Notes under the pieces: model-generated | What the model saw: the letters and a program-made list of their open reading frames with translations, nothing else | Database searches by the model: none | What the model was told of the DNA's origin: nothing | In this document: one piece after another, positions 27,714 to 35,760 of the stretch | Numbering within the stretch: position 1 is the first letter of the stretch | Layout: the number at the start of each line of letters is the position of its first letter | Made by a program: the position numbers and the translations under genes | DNA from: Pseudomonadota bacterium | GTDB taxonomy: Bacteria; Pseudomonadota; Gammaproteobacteria; Burkholderiales; Sulfuriferulaceae | NCBI GenBank assembly: GCA_021782795.1 | Contig: JAJXUP010000006.1 | Span: 1-35,760 of the forward strand | Direction of reading: 5' to 3' | Length of the DNA: 35,760 nt

Positions 27714-27998
27714 ATGAATCAGACCGCGCAGGAAATTGCCATGTTGCGCAGGGAGCTTGAAATGCTCATGCGCGAGCGTGAAGCGCTGTTGCGCGTCGGT
27801 GGAGCGGCTGCCCTGTTCGTTGCTGAGCTCGACAGTCTGCAGTTGCCGGAGAAGACCTGGAATGTTGCCGAGTTTCTGGCGGAATCGCTCAACATGTTGA
27901 ACGAAGATACGTTGCAGGAAGCGCTCGAGACGGTAGGGTCTGCCGTACAGCGGTCCGAAATGAACGACGCTGCGCAGTCTGAAGCAGGAACTTCCTGA
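27714..27998 (+). CDS. Hypothetical protein (N-terminal coiled-coil-like)
   Basis: MNQTAQEIAMLRRELEMLMREREALLRVGGAAALFVAELDSLQLP; AAGAAGGAGTGTCCATG gives a good ribosome-binding site. Confidence 0.65.
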   Translation: MNQTAQEIAMLRRELEMLMREREALLRVGGAAALFVAELDSLQLPEKTWNVAEFLAESLNMLNEDTLQEALETVGSAVQRSEMNDAAQSEAGTS

Positions 27999-28007
27999 CG
28001 ACGGGTG

Positions 28008-28874
28008 CTAATCCGTGTCGAGGCACAGGTCCAGCGCCGTCTGCCAGTGGGGCATGACGATACCGAACGCGGCATGCAGCTTGCTGTTATCGAGAACCGA
28101 GTTGGCTGGCCGACTGGCCGGGGTGGGGTAGTCGCTGGCCGGGATCGGGTGCAAGGTGACCTGTCGGCCTTCCATGAGCGGGGTGCGGATGAGAATGGCT
28201 TCGGCAAAATCGTGCCACGAAGCGCTGCCGCCGCAGGTCAGGTGGTAGACGCCCGACAGTTCGGGCTGGACGAAAGGGCGGCGCGCAAGGAGTTGCGCTG
28301 TGGCTTCCGCGATGCTGCGCGACCAGGTCGGGGCACCGATCTGGTCGGCGACGATGCGCAGGTTGTCGCGTTCGCGGAATAGCCGCTGCATGGTGAGCAG
28401 GAAATTCCCGCCCCGTAGGCCATACACCCAACTGGTACGCAGGATCAGGTGGGCGATGCCCTGTTCGCGGATGGCCTGTTCGCCTTCGAGTTTGGTTGCG
28501 CCATAGACGCCGAGCGGGTGCGTGATGTCGGTTTCAAGCCACGGCGTTTTTTTGCTGCCGTCGAAGACGTAGTCGGTGGAAAAGTGCACCAGCGGTACGC
28601 CAAGGCGGGCGGCCTCTTCGGCGAGAATGGCTGGTGCGATGGCATTGATGGCCCGTGCCAGAGCGGGTTCCGATTCTGCGCGGTCGACCGCGGTGTGTGC
28701 AGCCGGGTTGACGATCAGTTCCGGTTTGAGCGTGCGCACGAAATCACGCAGATTATGCATGTCGCTCAAATCGAGCGCATCGCGTCGCGGCGCGACGACT
28801 TCTCCCAACGTGGCCAGCGTGCGTTGCAATTCCCAGCCGACCTGGCCGCTGGAGCCGGTGAGCAGGATTTTCAT
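28008..28874 (-). CDS. rfbD: dTDP-4-dehydrorhamnose reductase
   Basis: MKILLTGSSGQVGWELQRTL...NPAAHTAVDRAESEP...FSTDYVFDGSK...YGATKLEGEQAI. Confidence 0.95.
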   Translation of the reverse strand: MKILLTGSSGQVGWELQRTLATLGEVVAPRRDALDLSDMHNLRDFVRTLKPELIVNPAAHTAVDRAESEPALARAINAIAPAILAEEAARLGVPLVHFSTDYVFDGSKKTPWLETDITHPLGVYGATKLEGEQAIREQGIAHLILRTSWVYGLRGGNFLLTMQRLFRERDNLRIVADQIGAPTWSRSIAEATAQLLARRPFVQPELSGVYHLTCGGSASWHDFAEAILIRTPLMEGRQVTLHPIPASDYPTPASRPANSVLDNSKLHAAFGIVMPHWQTALDLCLDTD

Positions 28875-29413
28875 GCAAAGGTCTCGCACTGAGCCAGCGG
28901 CAGGCCGGCGGCATCTTTGGCCGCAATCGTCGGTTCGCCGTCCAGCGGCCAGGAGATTGCGAGCGCGGGGTCGTTCCACAGCAGACAGCGCTCGTGCGGC
29001 GGCGCCCAGTAATCGGTGGTCTTGTAGAGGAACTCGGCCACGTCGGAGGTGACTACGAAACCATGGGCGAAGCCGGGTGGGATCCAGGCCATGCGCCGGT
29101 TTTCTGCCGACAGTTCCATACCCACCCACTGACCGAATGTTGGCGAGGAACGACGCAGATCGACCGCCACATCGTAGACGCTGCCGACAATGGCGCGCAC
29201 CAGTTTGCCCTGGGTGTGCTCGATCTGGTAGTGCAGGCCGCGCAGCACGCCGCGACGTGAACGCGAATGGTTGTCCTGCACGAATTCCTGCGGAATTCCC
29301 AGTTCGCTGAAGGTGCGGCGGTTGTAGCTTTCATAGAAGAAACCGCGCTCGTCACCGAATACCCGGGGTTCGATGAGCACGACGTCGGCAATGGCGGTGG
29401 GCAGGATATTCAT
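28871..29413 (-). CDS. rfbC: dTDP-4-dehydrorhamnose 3,5-epimerase
   Basis: DVVLIEPRVFGDERGFFYESYN...QDNHSRSRRGVLRGLHYQ...WIPPGFAHGFVV. Confidence 0.96.
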   Translation of the reverse strand: MNILPTAIADVVLIEPRVFGDERGFFYESYNRRTFSELGIPQEFVQDNHSRSRRGVLRGLHYQIEHTQGKLVRAIVGSVYDVAVDLRRSSPTFGQWVGMELSAENRRMAWIPPGFAHGFVVTSDVAEFLYKTTDYWAPPHERCLLWNDPALAISWPLDGEPTIAAKDAAGLPLAQCETFA

Positions 29414-29415
29414 GT

Positions 29416-30300
29416 TCAGAACAATTGGTCGTGCAGCATGTTGAGCAGGTAGCGGCCATAGCCGTTTTTCTTGAGTGGCTGGGCCAGCCGTTCGATCTGT
29501 TCCGCACTGACGTAGCCCAGGCGGTAGGCGATTTCTTCCGGACAGGCTATTTTCAGTCCCTGACGGTTTTCGATGGTCTGGATGAAGGTGGATGCCTCCA
29601 GCAGCGACTCGTGGGTGCCGGTGTCGAGCCAGGCGTGTCCGCGTCCCATGACTTCGACCTGTAGCTGCCCGCGGCGCAGGTATTCGAGATTGACGTCGGT
29701 GATTTCCAGCTCGCCACGCGGCGACGGTTTGAGGTTGCGCGCGATTTCGACCACCTGTTGATCGTAGAAATACAACCCGGTCACCGCATAGCGCGATTTT
29801 GGCCGCGCCGGTTTTTCTTCAAGGCTTACCGCTTTGCCCTGGGCGTTGAACTCGACCACGCCGTAGCGTTCCGGATCCTGCACAGGATAGGCAAATACCG
29901 TAGCGCCTATCTCGCGTGCCGAGGCGGCACGCAAATCCTGGGCAAATTCATGCCCATAGAACAGGTTGTCGCCAAGGATCAGCGTGCTGGGCTGGTCGCC
30001 GACGAAATCCGCGCCGATGATGAATGCCTGGGCCAGTCCGTCCGGCGAGGGTTGCACCGCGTATTGCAGGTGGATGCCCCACTGACTGCCGTCACCGAGC
30101 AACTGCTGAAAGCGTGGCGTGTCGAGTGGCGTGGATATGATGAGTATGTCACGGATACCCGCCAGCATCAGGGTGCTGAGCGGGTAGTAGATCATGGGCT
30201 TGTCATAGACTGGCAGCAGCTGCTTGGATACGGCCTGGGTAATGGGGTACAGGCGGGTGCCGGAACCGCCGGCCAGGATGATGCCGCGGCGCCCGCTCAC
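29416..30300 (-). CDS. rfbA: Glucose-1-phosphate thymidylyltransferase
   Basis: [54 protein letters not shown] start overlaps the rfbB stop (GTGA). Confidence 0.97.
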   Translation of the reverse strand: MSGRRGIILAGGSGTRLYPITQAVSKQLLPVYDKPMIYYPLSTLMLAGIRDILIISTPLDTPRFQQLLGDGSQWGIHLQYAVQPSPDGLAQAFIIGADFVGDQPSTLILGDNLFYGHEFAQDLRAASAREIGATVFAYPVQDPERYGVVEFNAQGKAVSLEEKPARPKSRYAVTGLYFYDQQVVEIARNLKPSPRGELEITDVNLEYLRRGQLQVEVMGRGHAWLDTGTHESLLEASTFIQTIENRQGLKIACPEEIAYRLGYVSAEQIERLAQPLKKNGYGRYLLNMLHDQLF

Positions 30301-31355
30301 GTGCGTGCTCCATAGTGCCGTTCGAGCCAGTGGCGGTACTCGCCACTGGTCACGGCTTCGACCCAGGGCTGGTTGTCGAGGTACCAGGCCACGGTTTTGC
30401 GAATGCCGGTTTCAAAGGTTTCTTCTGGCTTCCAGCCCAGTTCACGTTCGATCTTGCCCGCGTCGATGGCGTAGCGCCGGTCGTGGCCGGCGCGGTCGCG
30501 CACGTGGTGGATCAGTGCGCGGTGCGAGCCTGTCTGCGGTCGCGCCTGATCGAGGATGTCGCACAGCGTGTGCACGACTTCCATGTTGGTTTTTTCATTC
30601 CAGCCGCCGATATTGTAGACTTCGCCGGGGCGACCGGCGTTCAGGACGGTGCGGATGGCGCTGCAGTGGTCGCTGACGTATAGCCAGTCGCGGATGTTGA
30701 GGCCATCGCCGTAGACCGGCAGGGGCTTGCCGCTCAGCGCGTTGTGGATCATGAGCGGAACGAGTTTTTCCGGGAACTGGTATGGGCCGTAATTGTTCGA
30801 GCAGTTGGTCGTGAGCGTCGGCAGGCCGTAGGTGTGATGCCAGGCGCGAACGAGGTGGTCCGAAGCGGCTTTGGACGCAGAATAGGGGCTGTTGGGCGCG
30901 TAGGGGGTGTGTTCGGTAAACGGGGCATCCTGCGGCCCGAGCGAACCATAGACCTCATCTGTGGACACGTGCAGGAAGCGGAACCCGGCCTTGTCGTCGG
31001 TGCCCAGTTGTTCCCAATACTCCCGTGCTGCGCCGAGCAGGGCGAATGTGCCATTGACGTTGGTGCGGATGAAGTCTTCCGGCCCATGAATCGAGCGGTC
31101 CACATGGCTTTCCGCGGCAAAGTTGATGATGGCCCGCGGCTGGTGTTCCTGCAGCAGATGGGCAACCAGTGCAGAATCGCCGATGTCGCCATGCACAAAC
31201 AGGTGACGAGGATCGTCGGCCAGTGAATCGAGATTGTGCAGGTTGCCTGCGTAGGTCAGTTTGTCCAGGTTGACAACGGGTTCGCTGCAGGATTTCAGCC
31301 AGTCCAGTACGAAGTTTGCGCCGATGAACCCGGCACCGCCTGTTACAAGAATCAT
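30297..31355 (-). CDS. rfbB: dTDP-glucose 4,6-dehydratase
   Basis: [20 protein letters not shown]...[12 protein letters not shown]...[43 protein letters not shown]. Confidence 0.97.
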   Translation of the reverse strand: MILVTGGAGFIGANFVLDWLKSCSEPVVNLDKLTYAGNLHNLDSLADDPRHLFVHGDIGDSALVAHLLQEHQPRAIINFAAESHVDRSIHGPEDFIRTNVNGTFALLGAAREYWEQLGTDDKAGFRFLHVSTDEVYGSLGPQDAPFTEHTPYAPNSPYSASKAASDHLVRAWHHTYGLPTLTTNCSNNYGPYQFPEKLVPLMIHNALSGKPLPVYGDGLNIRDWLYVSDHCSAIRTVLNAGRPGEVYNIGGWNEKTNMEVVHTLCDILDQARPQTGSHRALIHHVRDRAGHDRRYAIDAGKIERELGWKPEETFETGIRKTVAWYLDNQPWVEAVTSGEYRHWLERHYGART

Positions 31356-31546
31356 GTGGATGCGCTCTTTCTTGCGTGTGTTGGCACAAGGGCAGCGGTG
31401 ATGCGCGGCCGGGTCCGCCATCCGTACCGGATAGGCAGGATGACCTGCGCGCAACGGATGACCTCGGTTCCAGTGTTACGAATGCACGGCGACAGGAATC
31501 GATCCGCTATTAGCCTGGTCGCGGTCATTTCTCCGCAACCGTCGCG

Positions 31547-31555
31547 ATTGTAACA
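31547..31555 (-). promoter_or_regulatory. Candidate extended -10 promoter for rfbBACD (TGtTACAAT on minus strand)
   Basis: Plus strand ATTGTAACA is TGTTACAAT on the minus strand; it implies a leader of roughly 185 nt before rfbB. Confidence 0.4.
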
Positions 31556-31577
31556 GAGCTGGATGCATTGTGTGCAA

Positions 31578-33833
31578 TCAGACGAGAGCGTTTTCTTCCT
31601 CGAACTGCAGCGCGACCTGCTCGTTTTCGTCGATGTCGAGCGTGACCTTTCCGCCATTGGCCAGCCGTCCAAACAGCAGTTCGTCAGCCAGTGCGCGCCG
31701 CAGCGTATTCTGGATCAGCCGGGCCATAGGACGGGCACCCATCTTCGGATCGAATCCGTTCTTGCCCAGCCAGTTCTTGAGCGCGTCGGTGAAATGCGCG
31801 TCGACTTTCTTTTCGTGCAACTGGTCTTCGAGCTGCATGAGGAATTTGTCGACCACCAGGCGGATGGTGTCCGGCGACAGCGGAGCGAACGAGACCGTGG
31901 CATCGAGCCGGTTGCGAAATTCGGGTGAGAACATGCGCTGGATGTCACGCATTTCATCGCCAGCTTCCGCCGTACTGGTAAAGCCGATGCTGGCCTTGCC
32001 CAGCGTTTCCGCCCCGGCATTGGTCGTCATGATGAGGATGATGTTGCGGAAATCGGCACGTCGGCCATTGTTGTCGGTCAGTGTGCCGTGATCCATGACC
32101 TGCAGCAGCACGTTGAAAATGTCGGGATGCGCTTTCTCGATCTCATCGAGCAACAGCACCGCGTACGGGTTCTTGGTGATGGCCTCGGTCAGCAGGCCAC
32201 CCTGTTCGAATCCGACATAACCCGGAGGTGCGCCGATCAGGCGTGACACGGCGTGGCGTTCCATGTATTCCGACATGTCGAAGCGGATCAGTTCGATGCC
32301 CAGCGTGTAGGCCAACTGACGCGCAACCTCGGTTTTGCCAACCCCGGTCGGGCCGGAGAACAGGAAGGCACCGATCGGTTTCTGCGGGTTGCCCAGACCG
32401 CTGCGCGCCATCTTGATGGCAGCCGACAGCGCGGTGATGGCCGCATCCTGGCCGAACACCACGGCCTTGAGATCGCGTTCCAGGTTGCGCAGCTGCAGAT
32501 GGTCGTCAGTGGAGACCGTTTTGGACGGAATGCGGGCGATTTTGGCGACCACATCCTCGATTTCCTTGCGCGTAATGACCTTCTTCTGTTTCGAACGCGG
32601 CAAAATGCGTTGGGCTGCCCCGGCTTCGTCGATGACGTCGATGGCCTTGTCCGGCAAGTGACGGTCATTGATGTAGCGTGCTGCCAGTTCTGCCGCCGTG
32701 GTCAGCGCCGATAGCGTGTAGCGGATGTTGTGGTGTGCCTCGAAGCGCGATTTGAGCCCGCGCAGGATGGCGACGGTTTCTTCCACGCTCGGCTCGTCGA
32801 CATCGATTTTCTGGAAACGGCGCGACAGTGCATGATCTTTTTCGAAAATGCCGCGGTACTCGTTGTAAGTGGTCGCGCCGATGCACTTGAGCTGTCCTGA
32901 CGACAGTGCGGGCTTGAGCAGGTTGGAGGCATCGAGCGTGCCGCCGGACGCGGCGCCCGCGCCAATCAGCGTGTGGATTTCGTCGATGAACAGAATGGCC
33001 TTGCTGTTGGCTTGCAGTTGCTTGAGCACGGCTTTGAGGCGTTGCTCGAAATCGCCGCGATATTTGGTTCCGGCCAGCAGTGCGCCCATGTCGAGCGAGT
33101 AGATGGTGCTGTCTTCGAGCACGTCCGGGACGTTGCCTTCGACGATGCGTCGCGCCAGACCTTCGGCAATGGCAGTCTTGCCGACGCCGGCCTCGCCGAC
33201 CAGCAGCGGGTTGTTCTTGCGACGCCGGCACAGGATCTGGATGACGCGCTCGAGTTCGTGTTCACGCCCGATGAGCGGGTCGATCTTGCCGACCAGCGCC
33301 CGCGAATTGAGATTTTCGGTGAAGCTCTCCAGTGCGCCTGGCATCGTGGATTCTTCGCCAGGTTCGGCAGCCGGTTCGCTGCGAGGCGGTTCGCTCTGCG
33401 GGGTTTTGGCGATGCCGTGGGACAGGTAGTTGACGACGTCAAGTCGGGTCAGTCCCTGTTGCGACAGATAGTAGACGGCGTGCGAATCCTTTTCGCCGAA
33501 CAGCGCGACCAGGACGTTGGCGCCCGTGACTTCCTTTTTACCCGAAGATTGCACGTGCAGGATGGCGCGCTGGATGACGCGCTGGAAGCCCAGTGTAGGC
33601 TGGGTGTCGACCTCTTCTGCTCCGGCCAGTGTAGGCGTGTGCTTGGCAATGAATTCCGTGAGTTGCTGACGCAGCGATTCGATGTCCACGGTGCAGGCGC
33701 GCAGCACTTCGGCCGCCGATGGGTTGTCGAGCAGCGCCTGCAGCAGGTGTTCCACCGTAATGAATTCGTGTCGCTTCTGTCGCGCATCCATGAATGCCAG
33801 ATGCAGACTGACTTCGAGTTCCTGGGCAATCAT
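31578..33833 (-). CDS. clpA: ATP-dependent Clp protease ATP-binding subunit ClpA
   Basis: [71 protein letters not shown]. Confidence 0.97.
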   Translation of the reverse strand: MIAQELEVSLHLAFMDARQKRHEFITVEHLLQALLDNPSAAEVLRACTVDIESLRQQLTEFIAKHTPTLAGAEEVDTQPTLGFQRVIQRAILHVQSSGKKEVTGANVLVALFGEKDSHAVYYLSQQGLTRLDVVNYLSHGIAKTPQSEPPRSEPAAEPGEESTMPGALESFTENLNSRALVGKIDPLIGREHELERVIQILCRRRKNNPLLVGEAGVGKTAIAEGLARRIVEGNVPDVLEDSTIYSLDMGALLAGTKYRGDFEQRLKAVLKQLQANSKAILFIDEIHTLIGAGAASGGTLDASNLLKPALSSGQLKCIGATTYNEYRGIFEKDHALSRRFQKIDVDEPSVEETVAILRGLKSRFEAHHNIRYTLSALTTAAELAARYINDRHLPDKAIDVIDEAGAAQRILPRSKQKKVITRKEIEDVVAKIARIPSKTVSTDDHLQLRNLERDLKAVVFGQDAAITALSAAIKMARSGLGNPQKPIGAFLFSGPTGVGKTEVARQLAYTLGIELIRFDMSEYMERHAVSRLIGAPPGYVGFEQGGLLTEAITKNPYAVLLLDEIEKAHPDIFNVLLQVMDHGTLTDNNGRRADFRNIILIMTTNAGAETLGKASIGFTSTAEAGDEMRDIQRMFSPEFRNRLDATVSFAPLSPDTIRLVVDKFLMQLEDQLHEKKVDAHFTDALKNWLGKNGFDPKMGARPMARLIQNTLRRALADELLFGRLANGGKVTLDIDENEQVALQFEEENALV

Positions 33834-34142
33834 TCAATTTTCCTCCATTACGCATTGCAGCGGGTGCTGATGCTGCCGCGCATAACCGGTGACCTGCGCC
33901 ACTTTGGTTGCTGCGATATCCGCCGGGTAGAGCCCGCAGACCCCTCGCCCCTCATTGTGGACCCGCAGCATGATCTGGGTCGCCTGTTCCTGGGTTTTGC
34001 CGAAAAAATGTTGCAAGATGTGTACCACGAAATCCATGGGCGTGTAATCGTCATTGAGTAACACGACCTTGAACATCGGCGGGGGCGCCAGTTTGCTTCT
34101 GCCTGGCGCGAGCAGTGTGTCTTCTCGATGCCGTGTCGCCAT
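33834..34142 (-). CDS. clpS: ATP-dependent Clp protease adaptor ClpS
   Basis: [62 protein letters not shown]. Start chosen at MATRHRED; the frame is open upstream to 34217. Confidence 0.95.
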   Translation of the reverse strand: MATRHREDTLLAPGRSKLAPPPMFKVVLLNDDYTPMDFVVHILQHFFGKTQEQATQIMLRVHNEGRGVCGLYPADIAATKVAQVTGYARQHQHPLQCVMEEN

Positions 34143-34442
34143 TTCTTCCGTTGTTCCTTCCGTTGGCCGGCATGCGTTCATGGCCAGCCTCGGGGGCGGG
34201 TTGCTGCGCATTTTCATGATCCGTTACTTGTGCATTTTGAACATTCGAGTGAATTTTTCAAGTATTCCAAAAAAAATAAATCGGCTGATTCATTTAACGC
34301 TTGCCAAATTGCATGGGTAGGAGTAAAAAGTAGTCCGGAGTTGGGTATCAAGGTTCTAGCAAGTCTGGTGCTGCCGTTGTGTGATCTTGATTCTCAAACA
34401 AGTAATGGCCGGTATGGTCTGTTTTTTATCAAGGAAGTAACA

Positions 34443-34646
34443 ATGGCAACTGGGACTGTCAAGTGGTTCAACGATTCCAAGGGATTCGGTTTCATTACCC
34501 CGGACGATGGCAGCGAAGATCTCTTCGCGCATTTCTCCGCGATCAACATGGGTGGTTTCAAGACCCTGAAAGAAGGCCAGAAGGTCAGCTTTGAAGTTTC
34601 GCAAGGCCCGAAGGGCAAGCAGGCTTCGAACATTCAGCCGGGCTGA
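34443..34646 (+). CDS. Cold-shock protein (CspA/CspD family)
   Basis: [67 protein letters not shown] with RNP motifs; AAGGAAG ribosome-binding site. Confidence 0.97.
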   Translation: MATGTVKWFNDSKGFGFITPDDGSEDLFAHFSAINMGGFKTLKEGQKVSFEVSQGPKGKQASNIQPG

Positions 34647-34667
34647 TCGACCGGCCCCGTCCAGTAG

Positions 34668-34687
34668 CGGCCATCCCGTGATGGCCG
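34668..34687 (+). other. Hairpin downstream of the cold-shock gene
   Basis: CGGCCATC-ccgt-GATGGCCG perfect 8-bp stem, no U-tract. Confidence 0.45.
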
Positions 34688-34729
34688 TTCGGTAGGGTAG
34701 TGGTTTTCCGCAGTTTTTCTGTGGGCAGG

Positions 34730-34763
34730 GGGCGCATACCTTGAGTTTGCGCCCTTTTTGTTT
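34730..34763 (+). terminator. Rho-independent terminator for the cold-shock gene
   Basis: GGGCGCA-taccttgagtt-TGCGCCC followed by TTTTTGTTTG. Confidence 0.7.
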
Positions 34764-34851
34764 GTGCAGACACCCCGACGTGTGACGCCCGGGGCTGGTC
34801 GCCGGTACGGACTCGCACCGGCGGTGCATTCCCCGCAACGGGGCGCGTGCA

Positions 34852-35760
34852 CTACATGTGTGCGATCATTTCCTCGCCAAACGCCGAGCAGCTGACCTGC
34901 GTGGCGCCGTCCATGAGGCGGGCAAAATCGTAAGTGACGCGGCGTGCGGCGATTGCGCCCTGCATGCCGGCGATGATCCGGTCGGCCGCATCGTCCCACC
35001 CCAGGTGTCGCAGCATCATTTCAGCCGAAAGGATGATGGAGCCGGGGTTGACGAGGTCCTGACCGGCGTATTTCGGGGCAGTGCCGTGAGTGGCCTCGAA
35101 CATGGCAACGCTGTCGGACAGGTTGGCGCCCGGCGCGATGCCGATGCCACCCACTTCGGCGGCAAGCGCATCGGAAATGTAGTCGCCGTTGAGGTTGAGT
35201 GTCGCGATGACGTCGTATTCATCCGGGCGCAGCAGGATCTGCTGCAGAAAGGCGTCGGCGATGACGTCCTTGATGATGATGCCATTGGGCAGGCGGCACC
35301 ATGGGCCGCCATCGATCTCCACCGCGCCGAATTCGCGTCGGGCAAGCTCGTATCCCCACTTCTTGAAGCCGCCTTCAGTGAATTTCATGATGTTGCCCTT
35401 GTGCACCAGCGTCACCGAACGGCGTTTGTGATCGATGGCATACTGGATGGCGCGACGGATCAGCCGCTCGCTGCCTTCCACCGATACTGGCTTGATGCCG
35501 ATGGCGGAACTGTCGGGAAAGCGGATCTTGCTGACTCCCATTTCCTGCTGCAGCCAGGCGACCACCCGTTTTGCTTCGGCGCTGTTGGCTTCCCATTCGA
35601 TACCGGCGTAGATGTCTTCGGTGTTTTCGCGGAAGATCACCATGTCCACTTTTTCTGGAGCCTTGACCGGACTGGGTACGCCGGTGAAATAACGCACCGG
35701 GCGCAGGCAGACGTAGAGGTCGAGCAATTGCCGCAGTGCCACGTTGGGCGACGGGATGCC
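34852..35760 (-). CDS. icd: Isocitrate dehydrogenase (NADP), partial, 5' end beyond the window
   Basis: [50 protein letters not shown]...[27 protein letters not shown]. The frame stays open to the window edge. Confidence 0.95.
   Translation of the reverse strand, partial: GIPSPNVALRQLLDLYVCLRPVRYFTGVPSPVKAPEKVDMVIFRENTEDIYAGIEWEANSAEAKRVVAWLQQEMGVSKIRFPDSSAIGIKPVSVEGSERLIRRAIQYAIDHKRRSVTLVHKGNIMKFTEGGFKKWGYELARREFGAVEIDGGPWCRLPNGIIIKDVIADAFLQQILLRPDEYDVIATLNLNGDYISDALAAEVGGIGIAPGANLSDSVAMFEATHGTAPKYAGQDLVNPGSIILSAEMMLRHLGWDDAADRIIAGMQGAIAARRVTYDFARLMDGATQVSCSAFGEEMIAHM

Noticed and set aside
34796-34850. ACCGGCGGT plus nearby GC hairpins resembling part of an FMN riboswitch
   Set aside because: The rest of the FMN consensus is missing. 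CGCCGGT simply pairs with ACCGGCG in a plain hairpin, and the neighbouring genes (csp, icd) are not riboflavin-related.
1-35760. tRNA, rRNA, CRISPR, insertion sequence or prophage features
   Set aside because: No T-loop-like GGTTCGAATCC context, spaced direct repeats, transposase, integrase or phage structural genes were seen. The gene content looks like ordinary chromosome.

Overview
This is a GC-rich, gene-dense chromosomal window. The gene content and synteny look betaproteobacterial, but that is inference. From left to right it holds: a VanY/M15-type carboxypeptidase; a HupE/UreJ-like permease; rppH; a degenerate metallo-beta-lactamase-like protein; apbC/mrp; dcd; a large Orn/Lys/Arg decarboxylase; a minus-strand block of orphan, lipoprotein and secreted genes; an HD-GYP protein; a divergent EamA transporter/LysR pair; grxD; and a cyanophycin locus. 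The cyanophycin locus has two tandem cyanophycin synthetase homologs on the minus strand, facing a divergent ABC transporter and a DUF1854-like gene. Next come a CobD/CbiB-like protein, a GyrI-like anchored protein, cytochrome b561, prfB with a programmed +1 frameshift, lysS, SemiSWEET, an ERCC4/XPF-like nuclease, a dTDP-rhamnose operon (rfbB-A-C-D), clpA/clpS, a cold-shock gene, and a partial icd. No tRNA, rRNA, CRISPR array, transposase or integrase was recognised. The best candidate for a poorly described system is the cyanophycin locus. It pairs a canonical CphA with a second homolog whose Walker A is degenerate and whose C-terminus is short. Divergent from these is an ABC exporter-type protein with an unusual N-terminal domain and zinc ribbon, followed by the DUF1854-like gene. 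Start codons are inferred by eye and no database search was run.
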